DNA of 56,235 nucleotides from Micavibrio sp. UBA6139 (GCA_002423285.1 DIVF01000055.1:1-56235); one strand, 5' to 3'; positions 8,197 through 17,482 are shown, counted from the stretch's first letter. The notes: generated from the sequence alone by a model not told the origin. Program-made: numbers and translations.

Positions 8197-9351
8197 TCAC
8201 GTGCCATCCATTAAACGCGTGAATTTCCGGAAAACTGTTGGCAAGCCCAGCGCAGTAATCTCCGTGGCCGGAACCCAAAACTGATCATCGGTGATTTTAA
8301 AGGACCGCGTTTTGACCTTGGCCAGAACACCGCGCAGTTCGAGATCGAAATGCGTGAAAGTATGACGAATCTTAAGGTCACTTTTCATAGAATTATCATC
8401 GGCAATTTTCATGGCTGAAATATGACCGCCTTTATGATCAATTTCAGGCCATTTCCGCTGGCCCGCTGGCCAACCAACCCAATCCGATGTCGGCAACCCA
8501 ACCATCCCGCCGAGCAACCCCCTACCGGGCCGTGTTTCAAACAGGATTTCACCGCGCTCATTCTCAATCCAGTAAACATACCCTGCCCGGCGCGGTTGTG
8601 CAGCCTTGGGCTTGCGGCGCGGCAATTCGGCGGCAATCCCCTTGGCCCTGCCCTGACACCCCTTAGATACCGGACACAGATCACAGCGCGGATTTTGCGG
8701 GATGCAGATGGTCGCCCCCAGATCCATCATCGCTTGGGCGAAGTCACCGGGGCGGTCTGAACCCTTGTGTTCAAACAGGGTTTTGGCCTGAGCCCGGATT
8801 TCCGGCTTGCTATCCGGCAACGGTGTTTCAATGGCAAACCAGCGCGATACAACCCGGTCAACATTGCCATCAATCACCGTTTCAACCCGGTTAAAAGCAA
8901 TGGCCGCGACGGCAGCCGCAGTATAATCACCAATACCGGGCAAAGATTTTAATGTGTCCACAGTGTCCGGAAACACCCCGCTATGGGTTTCCGCCACGAC
9001 ACGGGCACATTTCAGCAAGTTTCTGGCCCGGGCATAGTACCCAAGCCCAGCCCAGGCATGCATGACCTCATCATCTTGCGCTGCAGCAAGATTTTGCACC
9101 CGCGGCCACTTGTCCACAAATTTTCCGAAATAGGGGATAACTGCCTGAACAGTGGTCTGCTGCAACATGACCTCCGACAGCCAGACATGGTACGGATCCG
9201 CAGTCTTTCCGCCCCTTGCACGCCATGGCAGTACCCGCGCATGGGCGTCATACCACCCCAGCAACGCCGACCGGAAAGCGGCTGGTTTTACGGGGGGAGC
9301 AGATTTCGCAACCTTGCGGTTTGAAATAGAGGAAGGCATAGTACGCGGCAT
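8197..9351 (-). CDS. mutY: A/G-specific adenine glycosylase MutY
   Basis: Base-excision repair enzyme that removes adenine mispaired with 8-oxoguanine. Seen in order: an N-terminal catalytic domain with WLSEVMLQQTTV, a helix-hairpin-helix (LPGIGDYTAAAVAAIAF), the catalytic Asp in VIDGNVDRVVSR, the [4Fe-4S] cysteines spaced C-x6-C-x2-C-x5-C (CIPQNPRCDLCPVSKGC), and a C-terminal NUDIX-like 8-oxoG recognition domain (ENERGEILFETRPGRGLLGGMVGLP). A longer frame opens at 9438, but homologous sequence starts later; ATGs at 9351 or 9339 are plausible. The ATG at 9351 shares the palindrome CATG with the divergent start of the DUF721 gene. Confidence 0.95.
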   Translation of the reverse strand: MPRTMPSSISNRKVAKSAPPVKPAAFRSALLGWYDAHARVLPWRARGGKTADPYHVWLSEVMLQQTTVQAVIPYFGKFVDKWPRVQNLAAAQDDEVMHAWAGLGYYARARNLLKCARVVAETHSGVFPDTVDTLKSLPGIGDYTAAAVAAIAFNRVETVIDGNVDRVVSRWFAIETPLPDSKPEIRAQAKTLFEHKGSDRPGDFAQAMMDLGATICIPQNPRCDLCPVSKGCQGRAKGIAAELPRRKPKAAQPRRAGYVYWIENERGEILFETRPGRGLLGGMVGLPTSDWVGWPAGQRKWPEIDHKGGHISAMKIADDNSMKSDLKIRHTFTHFDLELRGVLAKVKTRSFKITDDQFWVPATEITALGLPTVFRKFTRLMDGT

Positions 9352-9820
9352 GAGTTTACGTCTTCTATCCGATGCAATGCCAAGAGTGACGGGAAAGGTT
9401 TTCAGCAGGAAATATATCATGCTGGGCCGGCTTGTCACCCATTGGAAGGAAATTGTTGGTCAAGATCTGGCCGACCGGGCCCAGCCCGTCAAAATCCATT
9501 ACCGCAAGGTTCCGGGGTCGAAAGTCGCCGAAGCCACTCTGGAAATTGCCTCATCCACGGCGGAAGCCACCCTGCTCCATTATCGAAAAGAGCTGATATT
9601 GGAACGGATTAACCAGATTTTCGGAGAGCGGGTCGTCACCGCCCTGCGCTTTGTCCCTCAGGCCGCCAACGAGGTCCGCACAGGCAAGGCCCGCACAGTC
9701 AAAAAGCCGGTCACCTCAAAAGATCGGGCTGAGCTTGCTAATATCCTTGAATCTATTGATGATCCTGAGTTAAAAGAACGGCTTGAGCGTCTTGGCACGT
9801 CCATCCTTCAGGAACGTTAA
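9350..9820 (+). CDS. DUF721 (DciA-like) family protein
   Basis: A 156-residue DUF721 protein. The region SLRLLSDAMPRVTGKVFSRK followed by LGRLVTHWKEIVGQDLADRAQPVKI is the domain core, and the C-terminal part is a Lys/Glu-rich tail. In alphaproteobacteria this gene usually sits beside mutY and near a DsbA-like gene and smc, and that arrangement is present here. Members of the wider family include DciA, which works with the replicative helicase, but that role is not shown for this branch. A longer open frame starts at 9152 inside mutY; I reject it because the extra residues are antisense to mutY and unlike the family. Confidence 0.85.
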   Translation: MSLRLLSDAMPRVTGKVFSRKYIMLGRLVTHWKEIVGQDLADRAQPVKIHYRKVPGSKVAEATLEIASSTAEATLLHYRKELILERINQIFGERVVTALRFVPQAANEVRTGKARTVKKPVTSKDRAELANILESIDDPELKERLERLGTSILQER

Positions 9821-9837
9821 TTTAGAGAGTATGTAAA

Positions 9838-10647
9838 ATGGCCCTTTCCCCAAATATGAACGTAATGCTTCGGGCCGCTGAAAAGGCATCGCGCTCCCTC
9901 ATCCGTGACTTTGGCGAGGTTGAGCAACTTCAAGTTTCCTTAAAAGGCCCCGGTGACTTTGTATCTGCTGCCGATATGCGCGCGGAAAAGATCATCTTCG
10001 AAGAATTACAAAAAGCCCGCCCAACCTTCGGCTTCCTGATGGAAGAACAAGGCGAAGTCAAAGGCACAGACGGCGAACACCGCTGGATCATTGATCCGCT
10101 GGACGGCACAACCAACTTCCTGCACGGCATTCCGCACTGGGCGATTTCGATCGCGCTGGAATATCGCGGCGAAGTGATTGCCGGTATCGTTTATGACCCG
10201 ATTAAGGACGAAATGTTCCGCGCCGAAAAAGGCACCGGAGCCTTTACCAAAAACAAACGCCTGCGCGTTTCAGGCCGTAAAGATTTGCCGTTGTCTGTTA
10301 TTGCAGGCGGTGGCCCTTCCCTGAACCGTCACAATCAGGCGACTTATATTAACCAGCTTCAGTCCTTGCTGAAATCGGTTGCCGGTTTCCGCCGCTTTGG
10401 CGCAGCCAGCCTTGATATGGCCTATGTTGCCGCCGGACGGTATGAAGCATACTGGGAAGAAGATTTAAAAGCGTGGGACGTTGCTGCCGGGGCCTTGATT
10501 GTTAAGGAAGCTGGCGGTTATGTTGGTACGCTGGATGGCAAGGGTGACCCGATTTATGACGGTGATATTCTGGCATCCAATATGACGGTGATTGAAGCCG
10601 TGCGTAAAATTCTTGCGACAGCCGCGAAAGAAACAGCTGCCGCCTAA
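9838..10647 (+). CDS. suhB: Inositol monophosphatase family protein SuhB
   Basis: A 269-residue member of the inositol-1-phosphatase family (Mg-dependent). Metal-binding residues are visible: Glu70 in MEEQGE, Asp86 and Asp89 in IIDPLDGTTNF, and the distal Asp in KAWDVAAGALIVKEAGG. In proteobacteria SuhB also acts in transcription antitermination of rRNA operons; whether it does so here is unknown. The start ATG follows the DUF721 stop by 17 bases, so the two are probably co-transcribed. Confidence 0.94.
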   Translation: MALSPNMNVMLRAAEKASRSLIRDFGEVEQLQVSLKGPGDFVSAADMRAEKIIFEELQKARPTFGFLMEEQGEVKGTDGEHRWIIDPLDGTTNFLHGIPHWAISIALEYRGEVIAGIVYDPIKDEMFRAEKGTGAFTKNKRLRVSGRKDLPLSVIAGGGPSLNRHNQATYINQLQSLLKSVAGFRRFGAASLDMAYVAAGRYEAYWEEDLKAWDVAAGALIVKEAGGYVGTLDGKGDPIYDGDILASNMTVIEAVRKILATAAKETAAA

Positions 10648-10690
10648 AAAATTATAATAAGTTGAACAGGTATTACGGGATCATTCCTGA

Positions 10691-12487
10691 ATGAAGATTG
10701 TTGTACGCCCATTAAAATTCTTGCTGCTGGCATCATGCGTTTTCATGGTGCATGGCCACGCGCATGCACAGCAGGATGAAGAATGGGGCGTCATGCCAAC
10801 ACCGGATATCGTTTTTGATGGTTCCGTGTTGCAGGAACTGGACCCATCCGCCGGGCAATCAGCACAATCAGCAGACCTTCCCGCTGTTACACTGACACCG
10901 CCATCATCGCTGAACCGCGTGGCCACACCCGCCACGGGCAGCTTAACGCTGGATGCGTTTGATCCATCTGCGCCAGTGTCAAAGAAAACGGCTGAGATTA
11001 AACCAATCATCACAATACAGCCTGCGCCAAAGGCTGAAAAAGTAAAAGAACAAAAAACGGCAAAAGCAAAACCTGCCGAAAAACCAGTTGCGAAACTGGC
11101 AGACATTGATGTTCCTGCACGCAAACCTGCAGTAAAGAGCAAAGAAGCGGTTGTCGCCGTTGTTAAAGAAAAACCTGTGGCACCACCGGTCGCAAAAGTT
11201 GAAGCGCCAAAGCCCGTCGAAGTTGCGCAAAAAGCAGAAGCGAAAATTGCAATCCCCGCCCCTGTTGCAGAGCCCATTGCCGTAAAACCCGTCATCCCGG
11301 AAATTCCACCTGTTGCGGCGCTATTGGCGGCCCCTGCCGTTATCACACCGCCTGCCCCAACAGCGAAAGAAATACATGCTGCGGCAGAGGCTGCAAAAGA
11401 AGCCGTTCGTCCACCACGTATCGGGTTCACAAACCCGTTCGTGAAAGCACCAAAGGATGACGGTAAACCTGTCATCTTCGCGGTGAAGGAAAAAACCAAG
11501 ACCCATGGCGGCTTGAACCCGGAACAAACCATCACGGCTGAAGCGCCTATTAAACCTGATGTCACAACGGTTGCGGCCCTGTCAGACACCATGCAAGAAC
11601 GCGACCCGGAAAAACCATTCAGCTGGCGTCAGGAAAACCCGCAACCCTTGTATGAAGCGGTCCCGGTTCCACCCAAACGCCCCACAAATGGCTTGATGGC
11701 CTCTGAAAGTTTTGTCCAAGAAGCGCGTAAAAACCTTGTTGAAACCTACACCATCGTGAAACGTGAAGGCGACCAGATGCCTGCCGTTCCGAAGGAAAAA
11801 GTTGCACGTCAGGATTTGCCAGCACCACGGCTTAGCGTTGCTGATATTGCCGGTGACCCCTTGGCCAGCCGTATTGTGAATATGAGCCCCGAAGACGTTG
11901 CCAGTGCCCTCAATAACATGGCCCCTGCCGCTGGCTCTGCGGCGATGAATTTGTCGCGTGAGTTGAACACCGTTGCAAAGCCACGCATCGTCCGTGAAAT
12001 GGGCGAATGGAACCGTAAGACAGCCAAGATTGATGTTAAGGCCGAAAGCCAAGACCAAGAAACAGCCCGCGTTGAAAAAATATCGCTGCTGGCCGGTCAA
12101 GAGCGCGTGCCAATGGATAATGAATTACTGCCACCGGGCGTTAAAAAGGCCGCCAAATCATCCGGCCCGGCCATGATCACCTTTGCCGCCGGTGAAGTGA
12201 CCTTAAGCGATGAAGCCACCGGAACAATCACCAATGATGTTGTGGCGGCGATGAAACAAGCCCCCAATTCCCGGGTACAGATTGTTGCTTATTCCACATC
12301 ATCAGACGGTAAAGAATCCTCCGCCCGCCGGACATCATTGTCCCGGGCATTATCGGTACGCTCTTACCTGATCAGTCAGGGTATTGACGCAACCCGTATG
12401 GATGTCCGCGCCATGGGCGTTCCAACCGCCGCCGGGGCTGCTGCGGATAAAGTCGATATGATCGTTGTCAAAGACAAGAACACTTGA
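10691..12487 (+). CDS. Secreted OmpA-domain protein with long Ala/Pro/Lys-rich linker
   Basis: A 598-residue envelope protein. A signal peptide ends near residue 27 (HGHAHAQ). Residues about 80-260 are low-complexity, rich in Ala, Pro, Lys and Val, and probably extended. A more ordered middle region (about 320-460) includes LPAPRLSVADIAGDPLASRIVNM. The C-terminal 100 residues carry an OmpA-like peptidoglycan-binding domain (ITFAAGEVTLSDEA ... SRALSVRSYLISQGIDATRMDVRAMG). There is no lipobox, so it is not Pal. It may tether the envelope to peptidoglycan across the periplasm, which is inference. It lies 43 bases after suhB on the same strand. Confidence 0.82.
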   Translation: MKIVVRPLKFLLLASCVFMVHGHAHAQQDEEWGVMPTPDIVFDGSVLQELDPSAGQSAQSADLPAVTLTPPSSLNRVATPATGSLTLDAFDPSAPVSKKTAEIKPIITIQPAPKAEKVKEQKTAKAKPAEKPVAKLADIDVPARKPAVKSKEAVVAVVKEKPVAPPVAKVEAPKPVEVAQKAEAKIAIPAPVAEPIAVKPVIPEIPPVAALLAAPAVITPPAPTAKEIHAAAEAAKEAVRPPRIGFTNPFVKAPKDDGKPVIFAVKEKTKTHGGLNPEQTITAEAPIKPDVTTVAALSDTMQERDPEKPFSWRQENPQPLYEAVPVPPKRPTNGLMASESFVQEARKNLVETYTIVKREGDQMPAVPKEKVARQDLPAPRLSVADIAGDPLASRIVNMSPEDVASALNNMAPAAGSAAMNLSRELNTVAKPRIVREMGEWNRKTAKIDVKAESQDQETARVEKISLLAGQERVPMDNELLPPGVKKAAKSSGPAMITFAAGEVTLSDEATGTITNDVVAAMKQAPNSRVQIVAYSTSSDGKESSARRTSLSRALSVRSYLISQGIDATRMDVRAMGVPTAAGAAADKVDMIVVKDKNT

Positions 12488-12615
12488 TCCCGCAGCGGCC
12501 AGGTGATAACAATTATGGCAAATGGTATAATGCGGGCGCGGCGGCCTGGACCACTCGCTAAGCCAGCACCTGTACTGTTTTGAGCAATAAGGGCCGAATT
12601 CAGCCCCTCATCTGA

Positions 12616-12675
12616 TGTGGATAAATCATCGGCTTAATCCGCAGAAACATTGACAATTTTCCAATAATGTTGGAA
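12616..12675 (+). promoter_or_regulatory. DnaA box and inverted repeat upstream of the dsbA-smc series
   Basis: The 268-base gap before the DsbA-like gene holds a perfect DnaA box (TGTGGATAA, 12616-12624), a good -35 hexamer TTGACA (12650-12655), and an inverted repeat TTCCAA-N5-TTGGAA (12659-12675) just after it, where an operator could overlap the promoter spacer. A short hairpin AAGCCCG-GTCG-CGGGCTT lies at 12724-12741 in the leader, without a T-run. Confidence 0.5.
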
Positions 12676-12755
12676 TTTCAACGCACACACAGATATTGAT
12701 GGTTCACACTTAACCTTATGGGAAAGCCCGGTCGCGGGCTTGCGTATGCCTTATC

Positions 12756-13691
12756 ATGAACATGAAAAAGATTCTCCTTCTTGCCGTTGTTGCTGCCGTG
12801 ATCGTTGCCGGTGGTGCATTCTTTGCCCTGAAGGGTAACGAAACAAATGTTGCTGCTGATGGCGCGGTCGTTGAACAAACAACCGCCAGCACCGAAACAA
12901 CAACGTCATCGAATGTCAATTACGACTCCGCCAGCCTGCCGACTGAGCCGCTGGGCGTGCGCACATTGGGTAACCCTGACGCACCTGTGAAAATCGAAGA
13001 ATTCGCGTCGCTGACCTGCGGTCACTGCGCTCATTTCCACGGAACAACATTTCAGGAACTGAAAACAAAATACATCGACACAGGTAAAGTCTTCTTCACT
13101 TTCACCGATTTCCCACTCAACGCGCCTGCGCTGGATGCTTCCATGGTTGCACGTTGCATGGCACCGGAACGCTACTTCACGTTCTTGTCCTTCCTGATGG
13201 AAACACAAGAACAATGGGCGTTCTCCGCTGACTACAAAACGTCCTTGCGTCAAAATGCGAAACTGGCCGGCATGAGCGACGAAGCATTTGACTCCTGCCT
13301 TGCCAACACCGCGCTGAAAGACGGTCTGGTTGACCGTATGAAAGCAAAAGCCGAAGAGAACAAGCTGAACTCCACCCCTAGCTTTGTTATCACTGGCCCT
13401 GCTGGTAAATCGACACTGACCGGCGCTTTGCCAATCGTTTCCTTTGATACAGCGATTGAAGAAGCACAAACCGGTGCTGCCGCACCCGCTGAAGAAGCTC
13501 CCGCTGCTGTAGAAGCAACACCGGCTGAAGAAACCGAAGCTGCCCCGGCAACAGAAACACCTGAAGCGGCTGTGACCGAAGAAGCCCCTGCGGCAGTAAC
13601 GGAAGAAGATCCAGTTGCCGAAGAAACACCTGCACCTGAGCAAACAACCGCACCAGAAGCAGCACCAGCAACTGAAACAGTACAACCGTAA
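12756..13691 (+). CDS. DsbA-like thioredoxin-fold oxidoreductase with acidic tail
   Basis: A 311-residue membrane-anchored periplasmic thiol oxidoreductase. Residues 4-25 form a signal or anchor segment, followed by a Thr-rich spacer. The thioredoxin domain (about 62-225) carries the redox motif Cys88-Gly-His-Cys91, as in DsbA, and a cis-Pro loop at NSTPSFVI. The last roughly 77 residues are an Ala/Pro/Glu/Thr-rich, disordered acidic tail, unusual for the family. Starts at 12756 and 12762 are both possible; neither has a strong binding site. It is 18 bases upstream of smc, an arrangement known in alphaproteobacteria. Confidence 0.9.
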   Translation: MNMKKILLLAVVAAVIVAGGAFFALKGNETNVAADGAVVEQTTASTETTTSSNVNYDSASLPTEPLGVRTLGNPDAPVKIEEFASLTCGHCAHFHGTTFQELKTKYIDTGKVFFTFTDFPLNAPALDASMVARCMAPERYFTFLSFLMETQEQWAFSADYKTSLRQNAKLAGMSDEAFDSCLANTALKDGLVDRMKAKAEENKLNSTPSFVITGPAGKSTLTGALPIVSFDTAIEEAQTGAAAPAEEAPAAVEATPAEETEAAPATETPEAAVTEEAPAAVTEEDPVAEETPAPEQTTAPEAAPATETVQP

Positions 13692-13709
13692 GCACGGCAG
13701 GAATTACTC

Positions 13710-16700
13710 ATGGTCCAGTTTACCAAGCTACGACTGACAGGTTTCAAATCATTTGTTGACCGGACGGAGATGGATATCGCTCCTGGTCTGACAGGGATCG
13801 TCGGCCCGAACGGGTGCGGCAAATCGAACCTGGTCGAAGCGTTGAAATGGTCCATGGGTGAAAACTCTGCCAAGCGTATGCGCGGCGGCACAGGCAGCAT
13901 GGAAGACGTTATCTTCAATGGCACCTCTGCCCGCCCGCCACGTTCGTTTGCGGAAGTGACGATGGTTCTGGACAATACCGATGGCTCCGCGCCAGCGGCC
14001 TATCCGGGCGAAGAAATCGAAGTCACACGCCGTATTGAGCGTGAAAAAGGTTCGTCCTATAAAATCAACGGCAAGTCGCTGCGTGCGCGTGATATCCAGC
14101 TGTTTTATGCGGACATCCAGTGCGGGGCCGGTTCGCCGTTCCTGATTTCGCAGGGTAAGGTTACCACCCTGATTACATCCAAACCGCATGACCGCCGGAT
14201 GCTTTTAGAAGAAGCCGCCGGGATTACGGGCCTGTATGCCCGCCGTCATGAAGCTGAACTGCGCCTGCGCGCCACGGAAAACAACTTAAAACGCCTCGAA
14301 GACATCGTTGGCGGTATGGATGCCCGTTTCCAAGCCCTCAAAAAACAATCCCGTCAGGCTGCGAAATACCGCAACCTGTCCGCCCAGATCCGCCAGTTGG
14401 AAGTAATGATTTCCGCGCTGGATTACCGCGCGGCGGCTGAACAGCTGATCACCATCGAACGCACCTTTGGCACCAATGACAGCGAAGTCGGCGAAAAGAT
14501 GCTGATGGTCAATAAACTGACCAAGGAACATGAGGCCGGGTCCGAAGGCATTCCAGAACTGCGTCAACGCGACGCAGAAATCGGCGCAACCCTGCAAACC
14601 CAGATGATTGCCCTGCAACGTCTGGAAGATGAAGAACTGCGCCTGACCAACGCAATTGCCGAAGCCAAAAAACAACTCGACCTGACCAAGGCTGACCGCG
14701 AACATGAATCCACCACGCTGAACGAAAACACCAATATCGTTGAGCGTCTGGACGGTGAAGAAAAAACCATTCTGGTTGACCGTGAAAAGAACGATGCCGT
14801 TCTGATCGAAAAACAAGACCAGCAAGAATCCTGCGAAAAAACAGTTTCCGCACTGGAATCTGAACTCTCTACACTGACCGAACAATTCGCAGACACCCGC
14901 GCCCGCAAACAAAGCCTGGAACAGCAAATCAACGCTGACCGCAACCGTTTGCAAAGCGTGCGCGACCGCTTGACCCGCGTTGAAGTGGCCCTGACTGAAA
15001 AACAAGCCGCGCACCGCGCCGAAGACCGCGCAACCCCGCTGCGTTCGGCCCTGGAAACTTTAGAAGCCCAAGCCGAAACACTGCGCGGTGAACTGCAAAC
15101 CGTGGAATCCGATCTGGCCACCACACGCGGTGAACAAGACGGCGCCCGCGAAGCGATGCAGATCGCCCAGCGTGAACGCAGCCGCCTGCAAGCCGAAATC
15201 GACACACTGAAAACGATTGTTGAGGCCTATGCCCAAGGATCGTTCCGTCCGGTGCTGGATGATATCCGCGCCGATGAAGGTTTTGAAACGGCACTGTCCA
15301 AGGCGCTCGGCGATACGCTGATGGCATCCTTGGAAGATGATGCGCCGGTGACATGGAAACAAACCAACCTGTCCGACCTGCCTGCATTGCCATCCGGCGT
15401 AACGGCATTGGAACCCCATATCCGCGCCCCGCAACAATTGAAACTGGCCTTGTCGCAAATTGGTGTCGTTGACAGTGATGAACAAGGTAATGCGGCCTCC
15501 GCGCACCTGAAACCGGGCCAATCGCTCGTTTCTCCTGATGGCGCTTACTGGCGTTGGGATGGCCTTTATATGAAGGCCACTTCGGCAGATCGTCATGCGA
15601 TCCAGCTGAAACAAAAGAACAAGCTGGAAGAACTCACCGTTCAACTGCCGCAAGTGATTGCCACGGCCGAATCCGCTCAGGAAAAAGTCACTGTCCTGAC
15701 CGAAAAAGTCGATACGCTGCAAAACAAACGCCGCGAAACACACCAGACCCTGCAGACCACGGATAATGATATCCGTATCAAGCGGAACGAACTAAACCGC
15801 GCGATTGAAGAACAATCAGCCCTGCAGGCTGAAATGGCGAAACTGGAAGAAGCCCTGTCCCTCGCCCGCGTTGAAGCGGACGAATTGGATGGCCGCGTTT
15901 CCAACAGCGCGCGTGAATTGGATACGTTTGATGAAGCCGCGATTGCGCAACAACAAACAGATATTGAATCGCTGCGCGCCCGTCTGGTAACAGCCCGTAC
16001 AGAACTGCACGATTCCATCCGTGCCCTGGAAGTGGCCCGTCAGGAAGAAGCCCGCCGTCAGGCCCGCCTGCAAGCGATTGGCGATGAACGTGTTTCCCTG
16101 CAAAACCGCAATATCCGCGCCCGTGAACGTCTGGCTGAACTGGATGAGCGCGAACAGGCACTGGTTGAAAAACTGGAAGGACTGAATAAGCGTCCGGAAG
16201 AAATTGCGGAATCAAAACAAACCTTGCTGTCCCGCATTGCTGAAGTACAGGCAGAAAAATCTGTCGCCAATGATGCCTTGAGCGCAGCAGAAGCAACCCT
16301 GCATGAGACCACAAAGGCCCTGCGTCAAGCAGAAACAGAACTGGGCGAAGCCCGCGAACGCCGCGCTGGCGCTCAAGCCACCGTTTCAGCCAAGCAACAA
16401 TATATGGATGTGTTGAAACAACAAATCCGTGACCAGTTCGACATGAGCCCAGAAGATCTGTTGGGCAATGCTGCAAACGACCTCGAGAACGCCGCACCGC
16501 TGGAGCAACTGCGCGCCAGCCGTGAAAAAGCTGTTCGTGACCGCGACATGATTGGCCCGGTCAATTTGCAAGCCGACATCGAGGCCGAAGAACTCGAAAA
16601 AGCACTGACCACTATTCTGGCTGAGCGCAATGATCTGGGGCAAGCCATTGATGAACTGCGCCAGGGCATTCAAAAGCTGAACAAGGAAGCGCGTGAGCGT

Positions 16701-17183
16701 TTGAACACTGCGTTTAACCTTGTGAACGAACACTTCAAGGATATGTTCAAGCGCCTGTTCAATGGCGGGAACGCGCACCTTGCCTTGATCGATTCCGCTG
16801 ATCCTTTGGAAGCCGGTTTGGAAATCTTCGCGCAACCACCGGGCAAGGCATTGCAATCTTTGTCCTTGCTTTCGGGTGGTGAGCAAACCATGACGGCCCT
16901 CGCCCTGATTTTCGCGATGTTCTTAACGAACCCTGCGCCAATCTGTGTCATGGACGAGGTTGACGCGCCGCTGGATGATGCCAACGTGGACCGCGTGTGT
17001 GACCTGCTGCGTGAATTCGCGGATAAGGGTGAAACACGCTTCTTGCTGATTACCCACCATCGTTTGACGATGGCCCGCATGGACCGCCTGTACGGCGTCA
17101 CCATGGGCGAGCGCGGCGTATCCCAGCTGGTTTCCGTCGATCTGAACAAGCAGATGGACTTCCTTGACGAAATCGCAGCCTGA
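13710..17183 (+). CDS. smc: Chromosome segregation ATPase Smc
   Basis: An 1157-residue SMC protein that forms DNA-entrapping dimers for chromosome compaction and segregation. Walker A GPNGCGKS is at residues 32-39, the signature LSGGEQ at 1054-1059, and Walker B (CVMDEVDAPLDD) near 1080-1090. The arms are coiled coils (about 165-500 and 650-990) rich in Glu, Gln and Arg. The hinge lies at about 505-640. The length is normal for the class. The ATG follows the DsbA-like gene by 18 bases, and atpI begins 2 bases after its stop, suggesting one transcript joining chromosome organisation with ATP synthase genes. Confidence 0.97.
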   Translation: MVQFTKLRLTGFKSFVDRTEMDIAPGLTGIVGPNGCGKSNLVEALKWSMGENSAKRMRGGTGSMEDVIFNGTSARPPRSFAEVTMVLDNTDGSAPAAYPGEEIEVTRRIEREKGSSYKINGKSLRARDIQLFYADIQCGAGSPFLISQGKVTTLITSKPHDRRMLLEEAAGITGLYARRHEAELRLRATENNLKRLEDIVGGMDARFQALKKQSRQAAKYRNLSAQIRQLEVMISALDYRAAAEQLITIERTFGTNDSEVGEKMLMVNKLTKEHEAGSEGIPELRQRDAEIGATLQTQMIALQRLEDEELRLTNAIAEAKKQLDLTKADREHESTTLNENTNIVERLDGEEKTILVDREKNDAVLIEKQDQQESCEKTVSALESELSTLTEQFADTRARKQSLEQQINADRNRLQSVRDRLTRVEVALTEKQAAHRAEDRATPLRSALETLEAQAETLRGELQTVESDLATTRGEQDGAREAMQIAQRERSRLQAEIDTLKTIVEAYAQGSFRPVLDDIRADEGFETALSKALGDTLMASLEDDAPVTWKQTNLSDLPALPSGVTALEPHIRAPQQLKLALSQIGVVDSDEQGNAASAHLKPGQSLVSPDGAYWRWDGLYMKATSADRHAIQLKQKNKLEELTVQLPQVIATAESAQEKVTVLTEKVDTLQNKRRETHQTLQTTDNDIRIKRNELNRAIEEQSALQAEMAKLEEALSLARVEADELDGRVSNSARELDTFDEAAIAQQQTDIESLRARLVTARTELHDSIRALEVARQEEARRQARLQAIGDERVSLQNRNIRARERLAELDEREQALVEKLEGLNKRPEEIAESKQTLLSRIAEVQAEKSVANDALSAAEATLHETTKALRQAETELGEARERRAGAQATVSAKQQYMDVLKQQIRDQFDMSPEDLLGNAANDLENAAPLEQLRASREKAVRDRDMIGPVNLQADIEAEELEKALTTILAERNDLGQAIDELRQGIQKLNKEARERLNTAFNLVNEHFKDMFKRLFNGGNAHLALIDSADPLEAGLEIFAQPPGKALQSLSLLSGGEQTMTALALIFAMFLTNPAPICVMDEVDAPLDDANVDRVCDLLREFADKGETRFLLITHHRLTMARMDRLYGVTMGERGVSQLVSVDLNKQMDFLDEIAA

Positions 17184-17185
17184 TT

Positions 17186-17482
17186 ATGTCAGATGAGCAT
17201 GAACGCCTGAAACGCCTTTCCGGACAGATTGAGGAAATGCGCGCCACGGAATCTGCCCAAAATGCATCCGAAGCGGAAACCGCCCGCGAAGCAGCCAATG
17301 TCAGTTCCGGTGCCCGCGCGGGGGCTGAACTGATCAGCTGCATGATTGCCGGAGGCCTGATCGGGTGGGTTTTGGACCATTTATTAGAATCACAGCCCCT
17401 GTTTTTGATCATATTTCTGCTGGTTGGAGTGTGCGCCGGGTTTTACGCTGTGTACCGCATCACCAACACCACTGAAAAATAA
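17186..17482 (+). CDS. atpI: ATP synthase accessory protein AtpI
   Basis: A 98-residue protein with an N-terminal amphipathic, charged region (about 1-45) and two hydrophobic segments (about 50-68 and 72-92: AELISCMIAGGLIGWVLDHL, then FLIIFLLVGVCAGFYAVYRI). This is the usual form of alphaproteobacterial AtpI, which aids assembly of the c-ring or supplies ions to it. It starts 2 bases after the smc stop and stands first in the Fo operon. Confidence 0.9.
   Translation: MSDEHERLKRLSGQIEEMRATESAQNASEAETAREAANVSSGARAGAELISCMIAGGLIGWVLDHLLESQPLFLIIFLLVGVCAGFYAVYRITNTTEK

Noticed and set aside
9152..9349. Extended N-terminus for the DUF721 protein
   Set aside because: The 66 extra residues are antisense to the start of mutY and do not resemble the family; the domain starts at the ATG at 9350.
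10681..11592. 303-codon minus-strand open frame opposite the OmpA-domain gene
   Set aside because: It is antisense to an Ala/Pro/Lys-rich linker; the product is Ala/Thr/Gly/Phe low complexity. The plus-strand gene has a signal peptide and OmpA domain, so this is a shadow frame.
12906..13975. Long minus-strand frames opposite the dsbA-like tail and smc start
   Set aside because: Cys/Phe/Arg-rich or Ser/Ala-rich compositions typical of antisense frames; the plus-strand proteins have clear domain motifs.
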